This document shows, in pieces, positions 1 through 9,029 of a stretch of 64,000 nucleotides of DNA. The position numbers were made by a program, and so were the translations under genes. The notes under the pieces were generated by a model. That model was given only the letters and a program-made list of their open reading frames with translations, made no database searches and was not told the DNA's origin. How positions within the stretch are numbered: the stretch's first letter is position 1; each line of letters begins with the position of its first letter. Source of the DNA: Cyanodermella asteris (lineage: Eukaryota > Ascomycota > Lecanoromycetes > Ostropales > Stictidaceae); the NCBI GenBank assembly GCA_900618795.1, contig UYJD01000006.1, forward strand, positions 197,550 to 261,549, in the 5' to 3' direction.

Positions 1-516
1 TCGTGCGACGATGCACGAAAAAGTGGCTTCAAGCCCCTCGCGTCATGCCGCCTCGACTTCATATCTTGACCAACGCCCCCTAATGGAGACCGTGAGCATC
101 GCTTTGTGATACCGACGCCACGACTTTGCTTCTTGACAATGATGGAAAGTCTCACTGAAGTTTGTTTTGCGCCCTCGGGCGATTCTCGTCTCTACCTGTC
201 TCGCGGCAACATGCTCTTCCTCAACTGCCACATGCGATGCTGACGATCAATTCGTGAGACGAGCGCCAGCTTACACCCTGGAATCTCGTTGCGTCACGCT
301 ATCTAAGCCTTATGACAGACAGTCGGGACTTGGTGGTCCCTCATTACGTTCCCATGATCTTCGGAGGAATCTGAGCTTGGACTAAACAACCATATAGGGC
401 GGCTTGTGACTGTAATAATCTATGCTATGCGGCACTGACTCGCTTTAGGAGACTCGGTCGATATGAGCAATGTCCCCCATGCTGATGAGGTCCGTGTCCA
501 AAGCTGAGAATGCCAG
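1..516. other. Gene-free left edge
   Basis: I see no ORF with recognisable protein character, no tRNA and no clear repeat here. The last part is the 3' flank of the minus-strand terpene synthase that ends at 517. Confidence 0.5.
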
Positions 517-1578
517 CTATTTAAGATAGCCGGGATGCTCCAGAAGAGTCACGATAGACGTCTTCTTCACCTCCTCGCCGTTCGAAAAGTACCTCCCACT
601 CCGAAAGCTCCAATGCAGATTCGCGCAGACAATGTTCCAAATGCCCTCAATGTACTGCTCGACCTCCGAATCGACCTTGTCGCCCCAAGACGGCACCGCC
701 TTCCTCGCTTCCTTCCACCGCACGATCCTAGACTCCAGCATGTCTCCCACGGCATCGAAGGCCGCCTGCGCTCCCAAGCCCTGCATCCTGTGGGCGACCA
801 CCAAGTTGTGAGGCACGCCTTCAATCTCCTCCTTGCGATACGACAGCAAGTCGTTGTGGATCGTGACGAAATCGGATCCGAGCCTCTGGAACTCCTGGAT
901 CACCGGGCTCTCGAAGACCTCGTCGGGGATCGTCAGGCCGTTGGCGTACTCGTACAGCGCCATCAGCGGGGTGACGCCGGCGGAGTGGCTTCTGACCAGG
1001 AGCATGGCCTCGGGCTCTGGGAACATGTCAATGGCGCGTGCTTCGACGTGCTTGATGGCGCCGGTCGTGTATTCTCCCATCGATTTCACGAATCGGCGCT
1101 GGACGCCTGCGGTCGAAGCTTCGACGAGTCGATTCCAGACCGTGTCGTGCCAGAGCACGATTTGAGGGCGGAAGCGCTGCTGCTTTTGTGCAAGTCCGTC
1201 CTTCTGCATTGGAGCCATCAGATCTTCAATCAGCATTTTTGCCTGCATGGGGTCGTTGCTGTATTCTCCGTTGTCGAGGATGTCGTCGAATGGAAAGACC
1301 CACGATCCCCAGTCGACGTTGGTCATGAATTTTTCGAGCTTTGCGTCTGGGACGGCGACGGCGGTGAAATACGCAAAGTCGCACCTCGTGATCGTTGCGT
1401 GCATCTTTCGGTCGAAGCTGCAAAATTCCGTGATCGCATCTGCCTGTGAGGCGCGAAGCGATTCGTAGTGAGGGTTTATGCGCGGCTCAGACGCCGGGAA
1501 GAAGCCGAAAAGAGCTGGGAGTCGAACCGAGATGCGTTTGGGACCAGCGCCACGGAGGTGCTGTTCTGTCATATCCAT
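517..1578 (-). CDS. Class I sesquiterpene synthase (terpene cyclase)
   Basis: Single-exon gene, 353 aa from the chosen start. It carries the full class I terpene cyclase signature: an aspartate-rich Mg2+ site FDDILDNGE (D98, D99, D102), an NSE site HNDLLSYRKEE (N242, S246, E250), an arginine upstream of it (R196, pyrophosphate sensor position) and a C-terminal RY pair (R329-Y330). Such enzymes ionise farnesyl diphosphate and cyclise it to a sesquiterpene in the cytosol; the product cannot be read from sequence. The frame is open up to an ATG at 1659, but a TATAAAAG box at 1632-1639 lies inside that extension, so I place the start at 1578 (a second ATG is at 1572). No P450, prenyltransferase or cluster regulator is adjacent; the next gene is a sugar permease. 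Assignment to the terpene synthase superfamily is firm, the exact start is less so. Confidence 0.9.
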   Translation of the reverse strand: MDMTEQHLRGAGPKRISVRLPALFGFFPASEPRINPHYESLRASQADAITEFCSFDRKMHATITRCDFAYFTAVAVPDAKLEKFMTNVDWGSWVFPFDDILDNGEYSNDPMQAKMLIEDLMAPMQKDGLAQKQQRFRPQIVLWHDTVWNRLVEASTAGVQRRFVKSMGEYTTGAIKHVEARAIDMFPEPEAMLLVRSHSAGVTPLMALYEYANGLTIPDEVFESPVIQEFQRLGSDFVTIHNDLLSYRKEEIEGVPHNLVVAHRMQGLGAQAAFDAVGDMLESRIVRWKEARKAVPSWGDKVDSEVEQYIEGIWNIVCANLHWSFRSGRYFSNGEEVKKTSIVTLLEHPGYLK

Positions 1579-1631
1579 TGGATCAGGTGTTTGCTCATGT
1601 GATTCAGCTGTCCCGAGAACGAAGCCGAGGA

Positions 1632-1639
1632 CTTTTATA
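1632..1639 (-). promoter_or_regulatory. TATA box of the terpene synthase
   Basis: TATAAAAG on the minus strand, about 55-60 bp upstream of the ATGs at 1578 and 1572. Its place inside the longest open frame argues against the ATG at 1659. Confidence 0.5.
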
Positions 1640-1659
1640 ACGAGCGGAAACCCGAGCAA

Positions 1660-2383
1660 ATTTCTCTTGTCAATCAGGGTGAGTCAGTATGATTGGGACC
1701 TCAGTTTCTTGGAAGGAACAGGCATTCACCATGTGGAATCGGCGAGCCCAGCCTGCTTTTATGACGATAAGCATGCTGCCCTTCACGTCTTTGGCGATTC
1801 GAGCTTGTCCGTCACAGTCCGTCATTGTCTTCGGCATCGTTCACACTGTCTTGGAGAAGACAAGGTGAAGCGGCTTTGGGGAAATTGAAGTGAGGCGAGC
1901 AGTGGAACTTGTCAGCGCTGGCCCCATGAGTTCATTGATCTCGAAGAGAACATGTCTCGCAGCCCGCTTTGTTCTTATACCAAGCAGGATGCAATGTTCG
2001 TTGCGCCGAGCAGTCTGTCCGTCCTCATTTGCTGGGTGCCTCTTGTGTGCGCGTCGGTGCTCTTTGGCAAGCATCATTGTGGCATGGTATGTCGTTCCGA
2101 GTCCGGACTGAAATGAGTGGCACACAAGTCCCGTCCCTGTGCAATGATTCACGCACCGAGGCAGACAAGTGTTCAAATTATCGTGCGACTCGCATTTGCA
2201 AGTGGGAAGTTGATGTTTCGGGTAGGTACATCCCGCACTTGTTCTGGAAGTGAATCCTGTCTGAGATGCGGTTCAAGTCGAAGGCATCGTGTGACTGGAC
2301 GAACTATTGTCATTGCAGAAACCACACATTTCACCCGGTCACACGAATCACCAAGTGAGTGAGGGTCGACGATTGATCTCTTC
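1660..2383. other. Intergenic, nothing recognised
   Basis: Space between the terpene synthase promoter and the 3' end of the sugar permease. Only short overlapping ORFs in several frames; none resembles a known protein. Confidence 0.5.
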
Positions 2384-4237
2384 CTACCTGGTAACGACAT
2401 ATCGTTTGAAGTCTTGCGCCTTGACACCACGTTCGAACATGATATCCAACTCCTCATACGGCCGCCCTGTCTCGGGAATCCTGAAATAGCTCCAAGCAAA
2501 ACTCAACAAAGCCAATCCCCCAAACAGGAATCCCAGCTTGCCCCTCCAATTCCCCTCGTCCGCATTCAGCGCATACGGAATCGCCACCGTAAACACAATC
2601 CCCAGGATGGCTTGCACGGCCGTGGCGAGCGCAATCGTCTTACTGCGCACCCTCGTCGCGCTGACCTCGCTGAGAATGACAAAGGTGACCGGCCCGATGC
2701 TGAGGTCGTAGACAAAGTTCCAGATCATCATGATGACTGCTTCGGCCCACGCGAGGCCGGGTCGTTTTTCGTAGTTTGGGGCGCAGTCGATTATTGCGAT
2801 GATGAGTTGGAGGACACCTAATAGGAGAAGGCCGGTGTTGAAGATTGTTCGGCGGCCGAGGTAGGAGAGGAGGACCCAGGAGAAGCAGGTTGCGACGAAG
2901 CCGATGGCGAGAAAACCAACACCCATGTCGAAAGCTTTGTCGGTTGGGAGACCGGCAACTGGCGATGATCAGTCTCGAATTGTCCTATCCATATCGTGTA
3001 TCACTTACGCGTGAAGAAATAGGTCACGTAATTGACCAGGTAGATGCCACTGAGGACCTGGATACTGTACACTGAGGAAGCAAAGTCAGTATCATCGTTT
3101 CAACAACCATTCAGGATCCCATGGGGAGGAATGAGGTTTCGACTTACCACCACAACTAATCTCCGTCCTCCTCGAATTGATCTTCTTGAAGCAGTCCAGG
3201 TACGTGCTCCCCGCCTCCATCTCCCTCTCCAACCGATCAGTCTCCACAATAACAGCCAACACCGGCCTGACATCCACCTTGTCCGACGCCAGCCTCCTCA
3301 AACTCCCCTCCGCCTCATCCAGCCGGCCCTGCCGCTGCAACCACCACGGACTCTCCGGCGCAAAAGGGTACCCCACGAGAATGACCGCCGGCCAAAGCCA
3401 CTGCACCGCAAACGGCGCGCTATACGCCCAATGGCTGTCCAACCGGCTCGTCCCCGCCACCACCCCGTTCGCAATCAACTGGCCCGCCACGAACGCGATG
3501 TTTGTCACGCTGGTCAGGACGCCGCGCAACGCCATCGGACACACCTCGGACGCGTACGCCGGCGCGATGACCACGTAGGTGCCCAGCACCAGCCCGCCGA
3601 GGAGCTCGCCGGCGAGGAGGACGGGCAGCGAGCGGGCGAAGAATTGGACGAAGACGATGGCGGCGGTCAGGATCACGCAGGCGCCGAAGGTGCGTTTGCG
3701 CCCGAACCGCTCCATCGGGTAGGCGGCGAAGAAGGCGCCGAGGCATTGGCCGACGGGGTTGCCCGTGGACAGGCCCGTCTGCCAGGGCGCGGAGATTATG
3801 TACGAGTCGCCGTAGAGGTAGCCAAAGTCGCGTTGGAAGGCCGGGGTGGCGTAGAGGTTTCCTAGAAGTTGGGGGTCGAAGGCCGTCCTTTGGGGGGTTT
3901 AGGTCAGTCGATGCATTGCGTACGTTTTTGGAAGGTTGTATACAGGGTTCGAATTGGAAGTTTACACGGTGAGGTTCAAGTAGAGCGAAGAGACATTTTT
4001 CGAGATAGGGCTCGCAACTTTCAAAGAGAGTAAAGGTGCTGTCACTTACATGATTACACCCAGCGAGAAGAACAACGACCAGAAACAAGCCGTCGGATAT
4101 AACTTGACAGCTTCACGAAATCCCATGGACTCCTCAACATTGAGCTGGATCTGCGCTTCAGCGCGCAACTCATCCGGCGCCTCATCCGCAACAGAGACCG
4201 AAGTATCAACCACGGTTGTAGTTGGCTTGGTCACCAT
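2384..4237 (-). CDS. MFS sugar porter, maltose/alpha-glucoside permease type
   Basis: Four exons on the minus strand: 4237-4050, 3887-3148, 3071-3009 and 2958-2384, joined length 1566 nt, 521 aa. All introns have GT-AG ends (donors GTAAGT). The protein is a 12-TM plasma-membrane H+ symporter of the sugar porter family: ERFGRKRT after TM2 (motif A), YASEVCPMALRG, PESPWWL at the end of the first half, LGRRTIF in the second half, and the sugar-transporter end motif PETGRPYEELD. The N-terminus (LLGNLYATPAFQRDFG after TM1) resembles fungal maltose/alpha-glucoside permeases rather than hexose carriers. It lies upstream of two secreted glucanase genes on the same strand, so it may import sugars released outside the cell; that link is inference. 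The substrate is assigned by resemblance only. Confidence 0.9.
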
Positions 4238-5039
4238 GACGAGTCCCTTCTCTCGATCGCGACCATGTACCAAAAACTCTGATCACGCACGTAGTTAAAA
4301 CAAAAAAGCAACAACGGTGAAGAAGGAAAGATGTCGATTGGCGTGCTGCATGTATCACTAGAGCTCGCACACCCGAGATAAGGTCGAGTTATCTAGCTCG
4401 TAGATCGTTCCCCGCAACGTTGCGCCGGCCGCCACCACCAGGCCGAAGCCAAAAGCCGATCCGAACCGTGCCGCTCGTTCTTGTGAGCTGATAAAGGATG
4501 CTGTAGTTTTGACTCCACGGGCCGGGGGTTGCTATGCAGGAGCTCATCCTGTGCTTGGGATGCCTGTGGCATCAGCGTCTCGATATCGCAGGTGCGCAAT
4601 TAACTTGCCAGCAAGTCGTCTGGTTCATGGGAATAATTGGCTGTTTCGAACCGTGGTAGATAAGTGGGACTTGGACGGCGTCTGTCGTCGCGCAGAGTCG
4701 TTGAGCTCTGAGACCGCATGCCACTCAGAGTATGGCGAAGCATGACCACCAATTATACGGAGGTACTCATGTGGCATGATAAGTGTGCGGACCAGTCGCT
4801 TGTTGCCCGTTTAGATGCAGATATCGAAATATCAAGAAATTCTTTCCGTCAAATCACGGAAAACTAGCGTTCACATTCCAGATCACTACAATGGATTATG
4901 CGCCGACGAATGTTTTGAATTAAGGCCAGCGCCCGGAAGATGAATGAAGAATATATACAGTGAAAAAAGCGTCAAGCGTGACATCCTATACCAGAAACCA
5001 AACCCCGACCGTCTCGGCAAAGCAAAGAACAGGTGCCGT
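4238..5039. other. Intergenic: permease promoter and GH55 3' flank
   Basis: No credible ORF. Contains the 5' flank of the permease and the 3' flank of the GH55 gene. Confidence 0.5.
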
Positions 5040-7361
5040 TTAATCAAATTGCCTGTAAGCCACCAGATTTCCTCCCCAGCTACCGGGGTTATTGTACTGC
5101 TGCGGGTTTGACTGTCCATCCAACACCATCGTGTCCGCACTCTTCGTATTGATAGCATACCACGCAAGACTCTTCGGGCTGTTCGCCACCCGATTCATGT
5201 TCGTCTGGCACGAGCCCTGGCACGGATGATCATAAGCACCGTCCCAAGGACCATTGAAGAAAGCCCAGCTGGCGCTGTTATACAAGAAGATGTCCTCTCC
5301 GCCGTCGACATTGACGGCGATGCTGCTGCGGCACTTTCCGTCGCCGCCGTCGCACCAGCTGAAATCCGGGTCGCCGAAGGTGGCGTCGGCGGTCCAGGGA
5401 GCGGGAGCCAGCTTGACGGCTCCGTCGCCTTGCATGTACGGCGTTTCGGTCTGCAGGAGGCCGGCGTAGACGTTCTGCGCGGAGTGGAAGTTGTAGTTGT
5501 AGTTCCAGTGGTGTTCGGAGCCGGTGCCGACGAGCCAGGTCGCCTGGGTGGATTCGACGAGGATGCCGCCGTGGGTGGAGATGATCTGGGTGGGGCCGCC
5601 GTCGAGGGCGTGGTCGGCGGTCCAGACCCACATGTTTTGGATGTAGGCGGAGGAGCTCTTGGTGAGGTGGATGCCGAGGAAGGCGGCCATGCAGTTGCTT
5701 GTGTCCTGGTCGGAGCATTTCTGGGTCACTTGGGACTCGGCGGTGCCGCCGATGGTCACGACGCTGTTCCAGATGCCGACGTCGCCGGGGCTGCCGGCCA
5801 TGTTGACTTCGACGATCTTGGCTCCCGGCAGGACGTCGGCGACGGTGAAGCGGACGTCGTTGATCTGGGCAACGCCGGTCTCGCCGTCCTTGCCAATTTG
5901 GACAACCGGAGCCGGGCTCTGTGCGTTGGAGAACTTGCTGCCGGATCCCATCAAGACAGGCCAAGCTTCACCCATGATACGGGAGCCTGGAGGAATGTAC
6001 AGCGTGTCCTCGAGAACGTACTGTCCGTGGGGAATGAAAGTGATGAGCTTGTTCTTTGCGTTGTCGGCGAGAATCTGGTTCAGCGCAGCCGAGTCGTCCG
6101 TCTTTCCGTCACCGTGAACAGTCACGCCCTGGACGGACTTGACGTTCTGGACCTGGCTGAGAGAGTAACCGGCAAAGGTTGGGGCCGAGGCCGTGAAGTA
6201 GTCGTCTCCTTGGAGCAGAGCGGCAGGTCGCTGGGTGGTGAAGTTCTTTCCGGAGACATACTGGCCGGGGACAGCGTTGCCGTAAACCCACGTATCGACG
6301 CTGGCCTGCGCGGGCAATACGGTGTTGCCGCTCGCGACGGCGATCGCATTGTTGGTGTCATGCTTGAGGTTCTCGATGACGACCTGGTTGTTGCGGTTGC
6401 CCTGGGCGTTTGAAGAGTCGGTGAATTCAACGACGGTACCAGAATTCGTTGAAACGGCATCCAAGAGGACGACGTCTCCATGTCCGCTTTCGAGGTTGAT
6501 ACCAACGCCACAGGTGTCGAACGTGACGCCTTGTAACAGGGAGGTCCATCCTCCGGTAGCATTGTAGGCCGTTGAGACATTCTTGAATCCGATGTTCTTG
6601 AAGTTGACCTGCTGGTTGGAGTTGGAGATACCCGTCTTGCCGCCCGTGATCTGGACGTCAGTAACAGCGATAGTTGAGCCTCCATTGAGATTGATGCCGG
6701 TGTGCTTTGGGTTGACGTAAGGCATGGTGATGTTCACGTTGCCCAGAGCACAGCCTTGAGCAACGCCCCACTGCAGAGCGGTGATGTCGCTGTCGGCGGC
6801 TCCAGTAGTGTCAATGACCACGTTTCGAAGTTGAATCATGAAAGAATCCTCGGGGTGTCCAGTGGCGTCGTCGTAGCCGTTGACGACGGTACCATCGAGG
6901 CCGGAGCTGGCCTTCAGCACCGGTGGGTTGTTTGGATCACCCATCAAGATAGTTCCCATGAGCAAATTGATCGTGCTTCCGATCTGGTAAGTACCGCTGG
7001 GCAAGAACACCTGGGCAGGCTTCTTCAGGGTCGAGCCCTTGCGGCTACCATCGCCGATGGCGTTGTTGATAGCGTCCGCTGCATCGCTTGAGCCGTCGTT
7101 CTGCGCGCCATAGTCCTTGACAACGTTGCGATAGACCTTGTAGCCGTTGCCAGCACCAGGAGCCTGGCCATTGTGGTCGATCTGGTCGAGCCAGAATGTG
7201 CCTGTGCTGGTTGCGGCAGGGGCATCGCTATTGACTGTAGCGTTAGCGGGAATCGTTGCATTGGTAGTGTCATTCTGTGCTCTAGCGATCAGGTTGCCAC
7301 GAGGCACGGCAACTGCCGCAGCGGTTGACAGGCCAGCTGTCAAGTAAGGTAGGAAACGCAT
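5040..7361 (-). CDS. Secreted GH55 exo-beta-1,3-glucanase
   Basis: Intronless, 773 aa, the usual size for glycoside hydrolase family 55. I chose the ATG at 7361 because it starts a clean signal peptide (MRFLPYLTAGLSTAAAVAVP), followed by a low-complexity, N-glycosylation-rich stretch; the frame stays open to an ATG at 7475 without a signal-like start. Two pectate-lyase-3-like beta-helix repeats are visible: the first opens near residue 73 (VKDYGAQNDGSSDAADAINNAI type), the second near residue 410 (VHGDGKTDDSAALN). Family members release glucose or gentiobiose from beta-1,3-glucan outside the cell, in wall turnover or biomass and callose breakdown. A 395-codon antisense ORF over its 3' half is a base-composition shadow. 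The downstream neighbour on the same strand is a sugar permease; the upstream one is a GH16 glucanase. Confidence 0.93.
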   Translation of the reverse strand: MRFLPYLTAGLSTAAAVAVPRGNLIARAQNDTTNATIPANATVNSDAPAATSTGTFWLDQIDHNGQAPGAGNGYKVYRNVVKDYGAQNDGSSDAADAINNAIGDGSRKGSTLKKPAQVFLPSGTYQIGSTINLLMGTILMGDPNNPPVLKASSGLDGTVVNGYDDATGHPEDSFMIQLRNVVIDTTGAADSDITALQWGVAQGCALGNVNITMPYVNPKHTGINLNGGSTIAVTDVQITGGKTGISNSNQQVNFKNIGFKNVSTAYNATGGWTSLLQGVTFDTCGVGINLESGHGDVVLLDAVSTNSGTVVEFTDSSNAQGNRNNQVVIENLKHDTNNAIAVASGNTVLPAQASVDTWVYGNAVPGQYVSGKNFTTQRPAALLQGDDYFTASAPTFAGYSLSQVQNVKSVQGVTVHGDGKTDDSAALNQILADNAKNKLITFIPHGQYVLEDTLYIPPGSRIMGEAWPVLMGSGSKFSNAQSPAPVVQIGKDGETGVAQINDVRFTVADVLPGAKIVEVNMAGSPGDVGIWNSVVTIGGTAESQVTQKCSDQDTSNCMAAFLGIHLTKSSSAYIQNMWVWTADHALDGGPTQIISTHGGILVESTQATWLVGTGSEHHWNYNYNFHSAQNVYAGLLQTETPYMQGDGAVKLAPAPWTADATFGDPDFSWCDGGDGKCRSSIAVNVDGGEDIFLYNSASWAFFNGPWDGAYDHPCQGSCQTNMNRVANSPKSLAWYAINTKSADTMVLDGQSNPQQYNNPGSWGGNLVAYRQFD

Positions 7362-7911
7362 ACTGAATGAATGTGTAGAATAAAATCGATGAAAGAGAGT
7401 GATGGTGTCAAGCGAGCACCAAAAGAGAGTGTGGATGGCCAAAAATTGAACAAAGAAACAAGGCACCGCCTTCATATATGCATTGTGAAAGAAGACTTAA
7501 GCATTCTGTACGATTACACCGGATGGAACGCGGATAGAACAACCAGGCTCAGGTGGATCCGGTCAGCCAATGCCACGACGTGGAGCTGGGGGTCACCTCG
7601 GCGCGTTCCTAGTGCAGGTCACAGAAAACGGCCCCTGGAACAGAGTGTGTGCCTGAAGATCATTGGAGCGAGCCGCGAATCTTGCACGCTTTGAGAAGCG
7701 CGTAAGTGTAACCACGGAGTTCGGAGGGCGAGTGGATACTGACAACGTAGTAGCGGACGAGGAAGTCTGGAGAACGACACATGGGGGCGAAGAAGCCAAA
7801 ACTAAAGACAAGTGCAAGGAGTGGCAGTTGATGCAAGAGGCGGTCGGGCAAGCATGGAACCGCTGCCAATTTTGGTTCCATTCTGAGAGAGATCGTCGGT
7901 GTACATACATA

Positions 7912-8101
7912 CTGTCGCAGGGATGTTTTTTGTGCACCTCCATCGCGTTGTTAGTGTACCAGAGCTGACGCGTCGACGCTTTACCGAAGAGAGATGAGAA
8001 GTCACCAATCGTAAGAGCTCGATTAACATGCGGAAGCTAAGACCAAAATTGTCACGCCGAGCCGCTGAAGGAGGTGCACAAAAAACCTCCCTGCGACACT
8101 G
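7912..8101. mobile_element. MITE-like element with about 29-bp terminal inverted repeats
   Basis: Positions 7913-7941 and 8070-8098 are inverted copies of one another with 28 of 29 bases matching, around a 128-bp unique centre. A TA dinucleotide lies just outside each end (7910-7911 and 8102-8103), as expected for the target duplication of Tc1/mariner/pogo-type elements. The right end reads CAGTGTCGCAGGG on the minus strand; the left lacks two bases of this. Each arm contains a small internal palindrome (GGAGGT...ACCTCC in the right arm). There is no transposase, so this would be a non-autonomous copy. Family assignment is inference. Confidence 0.5.
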
Positions 8102-8602
8102 TAGAGCAAAAGGGTTCTGCATGCTCGAAGACGGACTGGACCGTGCCCGTTTCATGAAGATGTTGGTGGTGCATTGGGCCGAAACGACGCTCAGCCTCGC
8201 CAGCTTGGTGATGATTGGCCGAGCGGTTCTGCAACCTCCGCAGCAGATACAACGGTGAAAGGGCAGCTCTCGACTTGTACCTTCTCGACTGGAAATCTTC
8301 TGGAAGCAGACAAGTACGTTCGTGCATCAGTGGCGACTGTGATGTTGTGAAAGCCACGCCAGTGCAGCAAGGACGCGTTCTATACGGAGGCTTTCTCTGT
8401 TTTGTGGAATGGATTCGGGCTGCGAATAATGTTCCCCCAAAACAATTTCCGCCGAGGATGATCATGCTCCAATATCAGATGCATCGTGTCATGCTTTCGT
8501 CCATTCATCACCTGACTTGGCAACCCCAGAGCCCACCGATATATACTTTGTTCAATATGTACACAGAATTGAAAGTGCCTAATCTGTAGAAACAGTTCTC
8601 GT

Positions 8603-8941
8603 CGATCCGATGTGAGCAGATACAGAACAAGTCCGTTTCCTCAAGAAAGGTCCTGACACCGTGTCGGCTGACTGCATACCTCGATCCGATGTGAGCGGAT
8701 GCAGTAGGCATTGAATCAGCTAGGCCAGGTTTATGGCAAAAGCCATACGTTTGATGCTCTGATTCCAGCTCGCCCGATCCGATGTTAGCGGATACAGAAG
8801 CGAAGCTGAGCATCAGAGACTCCGAATGCTGCGTCGATGTCGACTCTATCGATCCGATGTAAGCAGATACAGTCGGAGCCATCATCGAGCAGATCCTGCG
8901 CCATTACCTGTATCTCGTCGATCCGATGTGAGCGGATACAG
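8603..8941. repeat. Array of five 23-bp partly palindromic repeats
   Basis: Five copies at 8603-8625, 8682-8704, 8775-8797, 8850-8872 and 8919-8941, all in the same orientation. Start-to-start distances are 79, 93, 75 and 69 bp, with unrelated spacers. The core is ATCCG-N7-CGGAT followed by ACAG. Only three positions vary: the G/A in the right CGGAT, the centre of the N7, and one base of the final ATACAG. No single reading frame explains the variable positions, so coding is unlikely. The core also fits a CCG-N7-CGG everted site of the type bound by fungal Zn2Cys6 regulators. In copies 2 and 5 a CTGCAT or CTGTAT just upstream mirrors the differing ATGCAG or ATACAG end. Function unknown. Confidence 0.8.
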
Positions 8942-9029
8942 ACCAAGACACAAGCAAGCAACAACGACCTCCATGCTCTCCCCCGCAACACGCTTCGATT
9001 AGCGGTGCAACCTGTCAAGTGCTCCTCAC

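Larger units (their letters stand above)
7362..9029. other. Intergenic between GH55 and GH16 with two repeat structures
   Basis: This 1.7-kb stretch is the GH55 upstream region and the GH16 3' flank. It holds a MITE-like inverted repeat (7912-8101) and a five-copy repeat array (8603-8941), listed separately. Otherwise only short ORFs without protein character. Confidence 0.6.

Noticed and set aside
535-1449. 304-codon plus-strand ORF
   Set aside because: Antisense shadow of the terpene synthase, whose motifs are on the minus strand.
5226-6413. 395-codon plus-strand ORF
   Set aside because: It lies antisense to the GH55 coding sequence and has only Val/Gly/Asp-rich composition, the usual shadow of a GC3-rich gene.
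8603-8941. CRISPR array
   Set aside because: Direct repeats with unique spacers look superficially like one, but the spacers are irregular (46-70 bp), there are no cas genes, and this is a eukaryotic chromosome.
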